Below, piece after piece: positions 42,428 through 51,902 of a DNA stretch of 64,000 nucleotides. The notes beneath the pieces are model-generated. The model searched no databases and was not told the origin of the DNA. It saw only the letters and a program-made list of their open reading frames with translations. The stretch's first letter is position 1; each line of letters begins with the position of its first letter. Position numbers and translations under genes: made by a program. Source of the stretch: Paenibacillus sp. JNUCC32 (GTDB lineage: Bacteria > Bacillota > Bacilli > Paenibacillales > Paenibacillaceae); the NCBI RefSeq assembly GCF_014863545.1, contig NZ_CP062260.1, positions 6,101,501-6,165,500 of the forward strand, in the 5' to 3' direction.

Positions 42428-43972
42428 TTAAAAGGTAGTGAAGCCCAGGCTTTTTTGCAATTTAAACAGGATGTCCTTCATCCATGTGGTTTTTCCCAGA
42501 TAAGCGTCGACGTCCAGACTGAACTGGGCATCTTCGTTGAACCATATCCGATGAAAGTAACGGTCCAAATCCCGGGTGAGCGGATGATTCTGAGGGGCAG
42601 CGATCCACAGATTGTTCTCCAAATTCAGATCGTCCAGGTTCCGCTTTGTGAAATTGGTTGACCCGCCGGTAATAATCGATTTGCCTGTCGGTTTGGCAAT
42701 GTACATGAGCTTGGTATGATACTGTTCGGTGCCGGTGTTGTACCAGCGAATGGAGATTTTTCCTTTGGATTTCTGAATGAGCTCGGCGGCAGCCGGACGG
42801 TTGGGGATGCCGATTTTGTCCCGGCCGAAGGCGTTCTGGTTCGGATCCAGAATGAGACGGATGTCGACGCCTCGGTCCGAGGCTTGCAGAAGCCGTTCCA
42901 TGACTTTACTGTCGGCCAGGTAGAACATCCCCATCCAGAGCGTGTCCCCGGGCTGCGACTGCTCAATGCCCTCCAGCACATATTTATAGATTTTTCCTTC
43001 CGTCAAATAACGAACATCGACGCCGTTTGGTTGACCTGAAGGCTGCACCGCCGGCTTGGAGCCGGGCTCGTATTCCGGCAGCTTGATCGGGCTTGTAAGG
43101 TTAACGGCGGCTTGCTCCGCCGCAAGCATATCGCCGATGATGTCCCCGCTCGTTTCGAAGGCGATGTTCGAGTGGAAGGCGCTGGCGTCATGCATGTTGG
43201 CCGAAGTCACCAGCGCGGTGTTCTCGCTGATCACGACTTTGCGGTGATTGGCTTTTACGTTCAGCAGCTTCAGATAGGAGCGAACGGTAATATCGGGTGC
43301 CTCGGTTGCCATCAGATTGGGGAGCGTGCCTTTGCCGGACTGGCCAAACCACTGAATGAACGTGCGCCATACGGCGGAATAAGCGGGCGTGGAGTCCCGC
43401 AGCCGGTTGACATCAGTTACAATCACATGAATGCCTGCTTCCTTCATGGACTCGAACTCCGGCGGCGTATAGGAGCCGTACCCGGTATTCACTTCGTCGG
43501 TGATAAAGAAGATATCCATATCGGGATGGTTCTTCTTATGGGTAACGAGGCGACGGGCAAGCTCTTCGCTGACTTTCGGGAATGTTTGGTCCTTATGGGC
43601 ATATCCGTTGAACAGAAACATATCGATCACCAGGAATTTTCGCGATTCGTCGATAATTTGGCCGATGCGCGGTCCGATTTCTTGATCGTGGACAGGCTGG
43701 CCGTCCGGTCCGGGATAGGTCAGGTCGATCCACATCTTCACGTCGCTCCGGTAGACTGGACTTTCATAGGAAATTCCACTCGGAAGAGGTTTATGAGTCT
43801 GATAGATCATCACGCCGATTAGCCATAGCATGAGAAGGACAAGACCCATGAATATTGTTTTTCGCATTCGGGAGCTTTTGGCATGAGGATTTTCTGGCAG
43901 GGGCTGCGTGCCTGGACCCGGTGCAGGTGGTTTAGCTGAATTACGGTTATGGAACAAATGGCGGAAGTCCAA
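42428..43972 (-). CDS. Phospholipase D-like membrane protein with altered HKD motifs
   Basis: A 514-residue protein with a Pro-rich cytoplasmic tail (residues 1-35), one membrane helix (residues 38-58) and two PLD-like repeats outside the membrane. The motifs read NHRKVVISE and YHTKLMYIA: the His and Lys of each HxK pair are kept, but the Asp is Glu in the first and Ala in the second. Many bona fide PLD-like enzymes need only His and Lys, so activity is possible. The TTG at 43972 follows AGGAGG. Its substrate (lipid, nucleic acid or wall polymer) is unknown. It lies tail to tail with cls. Confidence 0.8.
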   Translation of the reverse strand: MDFRHLFHNRNSAKPPAPGPGTQPLPENPHAKSSRMRKTIFMGLVLLMLWLIGVMIYQTHKPLPSGISYESPVYRSDVKMWIDLTYPGPDGQPVHDQEIGPRIGQIIDESRKFLVIDMFLFNGYAHKDQTFPKVSEELARRLVTHKKNHPDMDIFFITDEVNTGYGSYTPPEFESMKEAGIHVIVTDVNRLRDSTPAYSAVWRTFIQWFGQSGKGTLPNLMATEAPDITVRSYLKLLNVKANHRKVVISENTALVTSANMHDASAFHSNIAFETSGDIIGDMLAAEQAAVNLTSPIKLPEYEPGSKPAVQPSGQPNGVDVRYLTEGKIYKYVLEGIEQSQPGDTLWMGMFYLADSKVMERLLQASDRGVDIRLILDPNQNAFGRDKIGIPNRPAAAELIQKSKGKISIRWYNTGTEQYHTKLMYIAKPTGKSIITGGSTNFTKRNLDDLNLENNLWIAAPQNHPLTRDLDRYFHRIWFNEDAQFSLDVDAYLGKTTWMKDILFKLQKSLGFTTF

Positions 43973-44282
43973 GATCGCCCATCCTCCTATCTTTTCTATT
44001 CGTAGGTCGTATAACGTTAATTAACATGAAAGTGCTGCCCTGACGCACTCCAGTTTTTGCAATTCGGCAAGCACCGCGTTTGGGGATGATCCCGGGAAGC
44101 CGGGGCAGAATGCTATTTGGGAAGGTTTGTTGGGTTTCGAATATACGGGAGATCGTGAGAGCATCGGTATTAAAATTGTCAAAGGATGTACATATCATGC
44201 AGCTGGGACAACCTGCGACGTCAATGATATGCTTTAAATACGGTTTTATTAAGGATGAGTGAATCGGATAAGGAGGCACGGA

Positions 44283-45395
44283 ATGAACTCAGAACATGAA
44301 CAGACTGCGGGCAAACCTGCAACCGTTTCAGGCGGAGGATCAGGAAGATTTGGGGGCAGACTGATGCCGGAAGTGCCCACCGGCGAGCGGAAGATCGAGC
44401 ATGTTCGATTATGCCTGGACGAAGAAGTGGGCTCCGTGGGGGTAACCACCGGTTTTGAACGTTACCGTTTTCGTCACGCCGCACTGCCGGAGATCGACTT
44501 TGGAGAGATTAAGCTGGACACGACGTTTCTTGATTTTTCCGTACGAACGCCATTCTTGATCAGCTCCATGACTGGCGGAAGCAAGGCCACCGGAGAGATC
44601 AATATGCGTCTTGCGGAAGCGGCGGAACGGCGCGGCTGGGCGCTGGGTGTCGGCTCCGTGCGGGCTGCGGTGGAGAAGGAGGAGCTTGCTTCGACATTCC
44701 GCGTGCGCGAGAGCGCGCCGAGCGTGCCGGTGATCGCGAACCTAGGAGCGGTGCAGCTGAACTATGGCTTTGGCCTTGACGATTGTCAGCGGGCGGTGGA
44801 TATCGCCGGTGCGGATATGCTGGTTCTCCATCTAAACGGACTGCAAGAAGTGTTTCAGCCGGAAGGGAACACCCGGTTCGGCCGTCTGCTGGGGCGCGTC
44901 GAGGATTTGTGCCGCACGCTTTCGATACCGGTCGGGATTAAAGAAGTGGGCTGGGGTATCGATGGCGAAACGGCGCGGTCTCTGCTGGACGTCGGGGCAG
45001 CGTTCATCGACGTGGCCGGTGCGGGCGGCACCTCATGGAGCCAGGTCGAGAAATTCCGCAGCCCGGATCCGGTCCGCCGCGCTGCGGCCGAGGCTTTTGC
45101 CGGGTGGGGCAATCCTACCGCGGAATGCATCGCGGAGGTGCGCGAAGCCGCGCCGGCCTGCGCGCTGATCGGCAGCGGCGGGCTGCAAAGCGGCGTCGAT
45201 GCGGCCAAAGCGCTCGCGCTTGGCGCCGATCTGGCAGGTTTCGGCCGCGGACTCCTGGGCTCGGCGGTCGATTCGGTTGAAGCGCTCGATCAGCGGCTTG
45301 CCCAGGTGGAGCTGGAGCTGCGGACGGCCATGTTCGGTATCGGCGCGGGGAATATCGAGGCCCTGAAGTCCACCAAGCGGTTGATTCGTGCCTAA
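44283..45395 (+). CDS. fni: Type 2 isopentenyl-diphosphate delta-isomerase
   Basis: A 370-residue FMN/NADPH-dependent isomerase that interconverts IPP and DMAPP. The signature RKIEHVRLCLDEE appears near residue 38, MTGGSKATGEINMRLAEAA near residue 97, and the flavin-binding C-terminal half shows VAGAGGTSW and IGSGGLQSGVDAAKALALGA. The N-terminus has a 35-residue low-complexity extension (GKPATVSGGGSGRFGG) beyond the usual start. AAGGAGG before ATG 44283 sets the start over the upstream ATG at 44259. It stands alone, with a weak promoter candidate near 44205-44233. Confidence 0.92.
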   Translation: MNSEHEQTAGKPATVSGGGSGRFGGRLMPEVPTGERKIEHVRLCLDEEVGSVGVTTGFERYRFRHAALPEIDFGEIKLDTTFLDFSVRTPFLISSMTGGSKATGEINMRLAEAAERRGWALGVGSVRAAVEKEELASTFRVRESAPSVPVIANLGAVQLNYGFGLDDCQRAVDIAGADMLVLHLNGLQEVFQPEGNTRFGRLLGRVEDLCRTLSIPVGIKEVGWGIDGETARSLLDVGAAFIDVAGAGGTSWSQVEKFRSPDPVRRAAAEAFAGWGNPTAECIAEVREAAPACALIGSGGLQSGVDAAKALALGADLAGFGRGLLGSAVDSVEALDQRLAQVELELRTAMFGIGAGNIEALKSTKRLIRA

Positions 45396-45448
45396 AACAG
45401 CGCGCAGAACACCGCAGAACGGGAATTCGCGATGGCAGTATATTCGTG

Positions 45449-45476
45449 TTGAAGTCTATTGGGTATCTGCTATAAT
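45449..45476 (+). promoter_or_regulatory. Promoter of ychF
   Basis: TTGAAG (45449-45454) and TATAAT (45471-45476) are 16 bp apart and the -10 is extended (TGCTATAAT). A leader of about 95 nt would follow. Confidence 0.7.
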
Positions 45477-45575
45477 TAATAAGATTGTTTAGCTGGTGAT
45501 AGAGGCTTGGCGTATAGATCCCGAGCTTCGTATACTTATAAATAAGAGTAAACCTGATAAGGAGTTGTCACATAA

Positions 45576-46676
45576 ATGGCTTTAAAAGCTGGAATCGTCG
45601 GTTTGCCGAACGTTGGCAAATCTACATTGTTTAATGCGATTACGCAGGCGGGCGCCGAGTCGGCAAACTACCCGTTCTGTACGATTGATCCTAACGTGGG
45701 CGTCGTGGAAGTGCCGGATGAGCGCCTCGACAAATTGACCGAACTGGTTCAGCCGAACAAGACGGTACCGACCGCTTTCGAATTCGTCGATATCGCGGGC
45801 TTGGTTCGCGGCGCGAGCAAAGGGGAAGGTCTTGGGAACAAGTTCCTGGCCCATATTCGGGAAGTGGATGCGATCGTTCATGTGGTCCGCTGCTTTGAAG
45901 ACGAGAACATTACCCACGTCGACGGTAAAGTGAACCCGGTCAGCGACATTCAGACGATCAATCTGGAGCTGATCCTTGCGGATCTCGACAGCGTCGAAAA
46001 GCGGATCGAACGCGCGAAGAAGAACATGAAGGGCGGCAACAAGCAGTATGCTCAGGAAGTGGAGCTGCTGGAGCGCCTGAAGGAAGCCCTGTACAATGAC
46101 CAGCCGGCACGCAGCGTGGAGCTGAGCGACGATGAGAAATTGATCGTGCGCGATCTGCACCTGCTGACGCTGAAGCCGGTATTATACGCGGCGAACCTGA
46201 GCGAAGACGGCGTTGCGGAAGCCGACAGCAATCCTTACGTGCAGCAGGTTCGCGATTTCGCGGCCGCGGAGAACGCGATCGTGGTGCCGATCAGCGCGAA
46301 GGTTGAGGCCGAGATCGCCGAGCTTGAAGGCGAGGACAAAGCGATGTTCCTTGAGGAGCTGGGACTGGAAGAGTCCGGTTTGAACCGTCTGATCAAGGCG
46401 GCATACAGTCTTTTGGGATTGTATACCTACTTTACCGCCGGCGTGCAGGAAGTGCGTGCCTGGACGATCCGCAAGGGAACGAAAGCACCGCAAGCGGCTG
46501 GCGTCATCCATACCGACTTCGAGCGCGGCTTCATTCGTGCGGAAGTCGTTGCTTACGATGACCTGGTTGCCGCTGGCTCGATGAACGGCGCGAAAGAGCG
46601 CGGACAGCTTCGTCTGGAGGGTAAAGAGTACGTCGTGAACGACGGCGACGTTATGCACTTCCGTTTTAACGTGTAA
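45576..46676 (+). CDS. ychF: Redox-regulated ATPase YchF (Obg-family)
   Basis: A 366-residue Obg-related P-loop protein that prefers ATP. The P-loop is [13 protein letters not shown] (residues 8-20), switch [22 protein letters not shown], and the altered G4 motif NLSE (instead of NKxD) marks YchF. The C-terminal TGS-like domain ends in [10 protein letters not shown]. The start follows AAGGAG. Such proteins associate with ribosomes and stress responses. It leads the conserved housekeeping block and has its own promoter and terminator. Confidence 0.96.
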   Translation: MALKAGIVGLPNVGKSTLFNAITQAGAESANYPFCTIDPNVGVVEVPDERLDKLTELVQPNKTVPTAFEFVDIAGLVRGASKGEGLGNKFLAHIREVDAIVHVVRCFEDENITHVDGKVNPVSDIQTINLELILADLDSVEKRIERAKKNMKGGNKQYAQEVELLERLKEALYNDQPARSVELSDDEKLIVRDLHLLTLKPVLYAANLSEDGVAEADSNPYVQQVRDFAAAENAIVVPISAKVEAEIAELEGEDKAMFLEELGLEESGLNRLIKAAYSLLGLYTYFTAGVQEVRAWTIRKGTKAPQAAGVIHTDFERGFIRAEVVAYDDLVAAGSMNGAKERGQLRLEGKEYVVNDGDVMHFRFNV

Positions 46677-46695
46677 TCGATGAAGGTTTCAAAGG

Positions 46696-46738
46696 CCATG
46701 GCTCCATGTCGCTTTGTGCATGGGACCGTGGTTTTTTT
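46696..46738 (+). terminator. Terminator after ychF
   Basis: CCATGGCTCCATG pairs imperfectly with CATGGGACCGTGG and seven T follow. Confidence 0.75.
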
Positions 46739-46785
46739 GAAGCGAACGGGAAAGGCGAGAACCCTTTCTTCGGTCAACTGCCTGC

Positions 46786-46814
46786 TAGTCAAACGTGTCG
46801 TTTCATGGTAAAAT
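46786..46814 (+). promoter_or_regulatory. Putative promoter of prfA-prmC
   Basis: TAGTCA (46786-46791) and TAAAAT (46809-46814) are 17 bp apart, about 90 bp before prfA. Confidence 0.45.
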
Positions 46815-46901
46815 AAAAAGTCGTTTACACTTCATGAGTCATACGAAATGGAGTGCGAAATGGCATATCTTCAGGAATATATCTTAGAGAGGTGAATTCC
46901 T

Positions 46902-47969
46902 TTGTTGGACCGATTACAATCCCTTGCGGACCGTTATGAGAAGTTGAGCGAGCTGTTGTGCGATCCCGATGTCGCTAATGACTCCAAGAAGCTCAGGGAT
47001 TATTCCAAAGAACAATCCGATTTACAGCCTGCTTATGAGGCTTATGTTGAATATAAAAACGTCATTGAAGAACTCGAAGCCGCCAAAACCATGCAGGGCG
47101 AAAAGATGGACGACGAGATGCGCGAAATGGTGAAAATGGAGATCGAGGAGCTCACCCAGCGCGAGCAAGAGCTGGCCGAAAGAATTCGGATTCTGCTGCT
47201 GCCGAAGGACCCGAACGACGATAAAAACGTCATTATCGAGATTCGCGGCGCAGCCGGGGGCGACGAGGCGGCACTGTTCGCTTCCGACCTGTACCGGATG
47301 TATACCCGTTATGCCGATACCCAAGGCTGGAAGGTTGAACTGATGGACGTCAACACCAACGATCTGGGCGGGTTCAAGGAAGTGATCTTCATGATCAACG
47401 GCCGCGGCGCTTACAGCAAAATGAAATTCGAGAGCGGGGCGCACCGCGTGCAGCGTATTCCGACCACGGAATCCGGCGGCCGCATCCATACCTCCACCTC
47501 CACCGTGGCGGTTATGCCGGAGGCGGAAGAAGTGGACATCGAAATCCATGACAAGGATATCCGCGTGGACACCTTCTGCTCCAGCGGCGCAGGCGGTCAG
47601 TCCGTTAACACCACCAAGTCGGCGGTGCGCGTAACGCATATTCCGACCGGCATCGTGGCTACATGCCAAGACGGCAAATCGCAGAACTCCAACAAGGAGA
47701 AGGCGCTGCAGGTGCTTCGCGCCCGTATCTTCGATATGATGCGTCAAGAGGAAGAAGCGAAGTACGCCGGGGAGCGCAAGAGCAAAGTTGGCACCGGTGA
47801 CCGCAGCGAGCGGATCCGGACGTACAACTTCCCGCAAAGCCGCGTGACCGACCATCGGATCGGACTTACCGTTCACAAGCTGGATCAAGTGATGAACGGG
47901 GAGATTGAAGAGATCGTTTCGGCGCTGACCCTTGCGGAGCAGGCTGAAGCGATGGAAAAAGGAGTATAA
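46902..47969 (+). CDS. prfA: Peptide chain release factor 1
   Basis: A 355-residue class I release factor for UAA and UAG. The catalytic GGQ is in [17 protein letters not shown], and the stop-codon reading P-x-T appears as PTT in [17 protein letters not shown]. It starts at TTG 46902 behind GAGAGGTGA. The prmC gene, whose product methylates the GGQ glutamine, begins five bases after its stop codon, so the two are translationally linked, as in most bacteria. Confidence 0.97.
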   Translation: MLDRLQSLADRYEKLSELLCDPDVANDSKKLRDYSKEQSDLQPAYEAYVEYKNVIEELEAAKTMQGEKMDDEMREMVKMEIEELTQREQELAERIRILLLPKDPNDDKNVIIEIRGAAGGDEAALFASDLYRMYTRYADTQGWKVELMDVNTNDLGGFKEVIFMINGRGAYSKMKFESGAHRVQRIPTTESGGRIHTSTSTVAVMPEAEEVDIEIHDKDIRVDTFCSSGAGGQSVNTTKSAVRVTHIPTGIVATCQDGKSQNSNKEKALQVLRARIFDMMRQEEEAKYAGERKSKVGTGDRSERIRTYNFPQSRVTDHRIGLTVHKLDQVMNGEIEEIVSALTLAEQAEAMEKGV

Positions 47970-47973
47970 CGCT

Positions 47974-48864
47974 TTGAAGCGGACGATATTTGAATTGACG
48001 CCGCAGCGCAGCGTAAGAGAAGCCTTTGTGGAGGCTTCTTCTTTTTTAGACGGCATGCGGGTGATGGAGCCGCAGCGGAATGCGCAGCTGCTGCTGGAGC
48101 ATGTGCTGGGATTGTCGGGAACCTCATATTATATGGCGCTCGCGGAGCCGTTTCCGGCGGACCGTCGCCGCGCCCTGGAAGAAGCGATCAATCGCAAAGC
48201 GCAAGGCGTTCCGGCGCAGTATATTATCGGCGAACAGGAGTTTTACGGCCTGCCGTTCGACGTCACGCCGGCGGTTCTTATTCCGCGCCCCGAAACGGAG
48301 CTGCTCGTGGAAGCGGTGCTGAAGTACGGACGGGAGCTCACCCCGCGACCGGATGGAGGGCTGAAGGTCGTCGACATCGGCACAGGCAGCGGGGCCATTG
48401 CCATTACGTTGGCTTTGCAGTCAAAGGGATGGGATGTGTTGGCGAGCGATATTTCGCCCGATGCGCTAGAGGTTGCCGCGCGGAACGCGAAGAAGCTGGG
48501 CGCCCAGGTTGAGTTCCGGCAGGGGAACCTGCTGGAGCCGTTTGCCGGCACGGGGCCGGACATCCTCGTCTCCAATCCGCCGTACATTCCGGCGGAGGAT
48601 ATCGAAGAGCTGCAGCCGGAAGTCCGGGACTATGAACCGCGTACGGCTCTGGACGGCGGGCCGGACGGATTGAATCCGTACCGGATCATGATGGCGCAGC
48701 TGCCCTTGCTGTCGGCGCCGCCGCGCCTGATCGCTTTTGAGCTGGGCATGGGACAGGCCGGGGATGTAGCGGAGCTGCTGCGGAAGGCAGGATACTGGGA
48801 GGAAATCGTCACGGTACCCGATTTGGCGGGGATTGACCGGCATGTTCTGGGAATTTTCCGTTAA
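47974..48864 (+). CDS. prmC: Release factor glutamine methyltransferase
   Basis: A 296-residue SAM-dependent methyltransferase acting on the GGQ motif of release factors. The SAM site is VVDIGTGSGAIAITLALQ, the catalytic NPPY motif is in ILVSNPPYIP, and the N-terminal helical substrate domain (residues 1-85) is complete. The frame is open from 47932 inside prfA, but AAAAAGGAG points to TTG 47974. An N-terminal extension of about ten residues against some homologues is possible. Confidence 0.95.
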   Translation: MKRTIFELTPQRSVREAFVEASSFLDGMRVMEPQRNAQLLLEHVLGLSGTSYYMALAEPFPADRRRALEEAINRKAQGVPAQYIIGEQEFYGLPFDVTPAVLIPRPETELLVEAVLKYGRELTPRPDGGLKVVDIGTGSGAIAITLALQSKGWDVLASDISPDALEVAARNAKKLGAQVEFRQGNLLEPFAGTGPDILVSNPPYIPAEDIEELQPEVRDYEPRTALDGGPDGLNPYRIMMAQLPLLSAPPRLIAFELGMGQAGDVAELLRKAGYWEEIVTVPDLAGIDRHVLGIFR

Positions 48865-48998
48865 TTGTATTCGGGTCCGATTTCTTTTAAAATAGAGGAT
48901 GGGCTGCAGAATGAACGTTGGTTTGTTCGCCCAGATGGTTATTCTGCCTGAATGGCACATCGGGGTTTGCGGGCTCCGGGCACAGGGGGACCTAAAGC

Positions 48999-50186
48999 AT
49001 GCTTCAGAAGTTCAAGAAGATAGATTTTGTCATTGTGTTTGTGCTGCTGATGCTAATGGTCGTCAGCATCACGTCGATATATAGCGCCACGTTCGATACC
49101 GCTGGGTTCGAGGGTCACCATATTAAAATGGCGGTATTTTATATCCTCGGTTTCGCGGCTTTCTTCGGGCTTAGTTTGATTGATTATCGAATATGGAATA
49201 AATACGCGCTGCATATCTATATCGGAGGGTTAATCACGCTGTTGCTGCCTTCCTTCATCGGTCAAACCAAAAATAATGCCACGGGCTGGATCAATCTCGG
49301 CATCGTGGATATTCAGCCTGCCGAATTATTTAAGCTGGTATTGATCATATTTATTACCTATGTCCTTATTCGCAAGGACAAATCGAGGCTGTCTTTCTGG
49401 CGGGATATCGTACCGATTGGTTTTCTGACGTTCATTCCGTTTGCCATCGTCATGGTTCAGAATGACTTGGGGAACGGACTCAGTTATATTGTCATACTGC
49501 TCGGGTTGTTATGGATCGGCAACGTGAAGTTTTCGCATGCGCTGATCGGTCTGCTGCTGGTAGCGGGCATTGCCTTTGGCGGAGCACAGGCCTACATCCA
49601 CTTTCATGATGAGATTAAAGAATCGAAAATCATGGAGAGCCGCGGTCATTGGATGGAACGGATCGATCCATGGCTGGTGCCCGAAAAAGCTACCGCGAAG
49701 GCAAGTTATCATACGAACAATGCAAAGCTGGCCATTGCTTCAGGCGGTATGAGCGGAGAGGGGTACTTGGAAGGCAGCTCCGTGCAATCTTCGCGCGTAC
49801 CTTATACGTATTCGGATTCGATTTTTGTGCAAATTGCGGAGGAATACGGCTTTATCGGCTCTTCCGTCCTGTTGCTGTTATATTTCATACTCATTCACAG
49901 GATGATCCTGATTTCGCTGGAAAGCCGGGAAAAAGCGGGCCCGTTTCTGATCATCGGCATCGTTGCCATGCTGCTGTACCAAATCTTTGAGAACATCGGC
50001 ATGTTTATCGGGTTGATGCCTTTGACGGGAATCACCTTGCCCTTCATCAGTTACGGCGGAACGTCGCTCATCATTAATATGGCGTGCCTCGGGGTTGCCA
50101 TGAGCGTGAAGCTGCACGGACAGGAAGTGGAGGAGGATATGCCGAATCCGCAAACATACCGTTCCGCGCCAACCAAACAGGCTTAA
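48999..50186 (+). CDS. FtsW/RodA/SpoVE-family peptidoglycan polymerase (copy 1)
   Basis: A 395-residue SEDS protein with about ten membrane helices. Features include the QPAELFKL segment, NDLGNGLSYIVILLGLLWIG with the conserved catalytic-loop region, and the C-terminal signature PLTGITLPFISYGGTSLI. The long extracellular loop (residues 195-265) holds WMERIDPW. SEDS proteins polymerise glycan strands together with a class B PBP. RodA function is more likely than FtsW by sequence feel, but is not certain. The next gene is a close paralogue with the same start context (CAGGGGGA before ATGCTTCAG), evidence of tandem duplication. There is an internal terminator after this copy. Confidence 0.9.
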   Translation: MLQKFKKIDFVIVFVLLMLMVVSITSIYSATFDTAGFEGHHIKMAVFYILGFAAFFGLSLIDYRIWNKYALHIYIGGLITLLLPSFIGQTKNNATGWINLGIVDIQPAELFKLVLIIFITYVLIRKDKSRLSFWRDIVPIGFLTFIPFAIVMVQNDLGNGLSYIVILLGLLWIGNVKFSHALIGLLLVAGIAFGGAQAYIHFHDEIKESKIMESRGHWMERIDPWLVPEKATAKASYHTNNAKLAIASGGMSGEGYLEGSSVQSSRVPYTYSDSIFVQIAEEYGFIGSSVLLLLYFILIHRMILISLESREKAGPFLIIGIVAMLLYQIFENIGMFIGLMPLTGITLPFISYGGTSLIINMACLGVAMSVKLHGQEVEEDMPNPQTYRSAPTKQA

Positions 50187-50212
50187 CGCGGGTGATTAGG
50201 GTTTAGAATCGG

Positions 50213-50250
50213 AGAGATGCTATCGAAAGCAGCATCTCTTTTGTTTTTTT
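50213..50250 (+). terminator. Terminator between the two RodA-like genes
   Basis: AGAGATGCT pairs with AGCATCTCT across a nine-base loop and a T-rich run follows. The second copy is thus likely transcribed separately, from the 245-bp gap where I cannot place a clear promoter. Confidence 0.8.
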
Positions 50251-50496
50251 CTCCGTATCCAGGAAAGAGGATCGTGAATTGTGTTAGCGGTGAAAATCTT
50301 TTAGAATGATTCATTAGGGGCTTGCATGGCAGGATCCCTGAAAATCTTGACCGTAATGCCACCTTCAGATTAGGGTTTATGGAATGATGAGTATCAACGA
50401 CGATAAGGCAAAGGCAAACTTTCTTTTCGAATAATCGTTATATGCCTGTATAGGCAAACCGGGGGTTCGTGTCTCCGGGCACAGGGGGATCAAAGC

Positions 50497-51678
50497 ATGC
50501 TTCAGAAATTCAAGAAGATGGATTACGTTATTGTTTTCGTACTGGTTTTGATGATGGGTATCAGCATTACGTCCATATACAGCACGACCGTCGACACCAA
50601 GTTCGAAGGCTCTCATATCCGCATGATTGCTTTTTACATTGTCGGCTTCATGGCTTTTTTCGGAATTAGCCTGCTGGATTACCGATTGTTGATTAAATAT
50701 GCCAAATATATATACTTAGGCGGTTTAGCCGTGCTGGTCCTCGTGATGTTTATCGGGAAGGACATCAACGGCGCCCAGGGCTGGATTTACATTGGCAGTT
50801 TAAGTATACAGCCTGCTGAATTGTTCAAGCTGATCCTGATCATATTTCTTTCTTTTGTATTGGTGCGAAAAAACAAACCGCTGCTGTCCTTCTGGAAGGA
50901 CGTCGTTCCGATCGGGCTGTTGGCGTTCGTGCCTTTCGTGCTCGTTATGGCTCAGAATGACCTGGGTAACGCGCTTAGCTATGTCATCATTTTGCTGGGG
51001 CTGCTCTGGATCGGGAACGTCAAGTTCTCCCATGCGCTGATCGGGCTTGTGCTGGTGGCAGGAGTGGCCTTCGGCGGCGCTCAGGCTTACATTCATTATC
51101 ATGATGAACTGCTGGAATCGAAAATACTGAAGCCGCACTGGGTGGAACGGATTGATCCGTGGCTGTATCCGGAGAAAGCGACCGCCAAGGCCAGCTATCA
51201 TACGACGAATGCGAAGCTTGCCATCGCCTCCGGCGGCATGAGCGGCGAGGGCTACATGCAGGGTTCGTCGATACAGTCGGGCCGGGTGCCTTATGCGTAC
51301 TCCGACTCCATCTTTGTGCAGATTGCCGAGGAGTTCGGATTTATTGGTTCCTCCGTCCTGCTGTTGTTGTATTTCATCCTGATCCATCGGCTGATCCTGA
51401 TCTCCCTGGAATCCCGGGAGCGTGCGGGACCGTTTCTAATCATAGGAATCGTGGCCATGTTTTTATATCAGATCTTCGAGAATATCGGGATGTTTATCGG
51501 TTTGATGCCGCTGACGGGGATTACGCTGCCCTTCATCAGTTACGGGGGAACGTCCCTTGTGATTAGCATGGCGAGTCTCGGGGTCGCCATGAGCGTCAAG
51601 CTGCATGGTCAGGAAGTGGAGGAAGATATGCCGGATCCGCATGCTTATCGCCCGGCGGCCGCTAAGCAGCAGGCTTGA
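50497..51678 (+). CDS. FtsW/RodA/SpoVE-family peptidoglycan polymerase (copy 2)
   Basis: A 393-residue SEDS protein that aligns with copy 1 along its whole length with only single-residue gaps. It shares QPAELFKLILIIF, QNDLGNALSYVIILLGLLWIG, WVERIDPW and the C-terminal FISYGGTSLV with HGQEVEEDMPDP. Differences concentrate in helices 2-4 and in the loop after QAYIH. Both copies keep the motifs expected for activity, so neither is a pseudogene. A terminator precedes it and another follows, which allows independent control. Confidence 0.9.
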   Translation: MLQKFKKMDYVIVFVLVLMMGISITSIYSTTVDTKFEGSHIRMIAFYIVGFMAFFGISLLDYRLLIKYAKYIYLGGLAVLVLVMFIGKDINGAQGWIYIGSLSIQPAELFKLILIIFLSFVLVRKNKPLLSFWKDVVPIGLLAFVPFVLVMAQNDLGNALSYVIILLGLLWIGNVKFSHALIGLVLVAGVAFGGAQAYIHYHDELLESKILKPHWVERIDPWLYPEKATAKASYHTTNAKLAIASGGMSGEGYMQGSSIQSGRVPYAYSDSIFVQIAEEFGFIGSSVLLLLYFILIHRLILISLESRERAGPFLIIGIVAMFLYQIFENIGMFIGLMPLTGITLPFISYGGTSLVISMASLGVAMSVKLHGQEVEEDMPDPHAYRPAAAKQQA

Positions 51679-51743
51679 TGGTCGGGTGGAACTTCGCCGC
51701 GGTCTGGAAAATAACCAAAACCGAATCGTCATTTATATGAGAG

Positions 51744-51777
51744 GATGCCGTTCCCATGGGAACGGCATCTTTTTTTG
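51744..51777 (+). terminator. Terminator after second RodA-like gene
   Basis: A 12-bp perfect stem (GATGCCGTTCCC with GGGAACGGCATC, two-base loop) is followed by eight T. Confidence 0.9.
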
Positions 51778-51849
51778 TTAAAGTCGTGACGCGCCAATCT
51801 ATGAATTTTTTTCGATTTGCTAGATTCCACGTTTATATCTTTTTCAGTC

Positions 51850-51859
51850 GGACATACTG
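51850..51859 (+). promoter_or_regulatory. Possible sigma-F-type -10 element of spoIIR
   Basis: GGACATACTG fits the forespore sigma-F -10 pattern GGnnAnAnTR as I recall it and lies 43 bp before the start codon. No good -35 (GYATA) is found at the right distance; TTATA occurs about four bases too close. B. subtilis spoIIR is sigma-F dependent. Confidence 0.3.
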
Positions 51860-51902
51860 ATAGCATCATAGAGTTTCGTTCATAGAGAGGCGGTTGTCCG
51901 AG

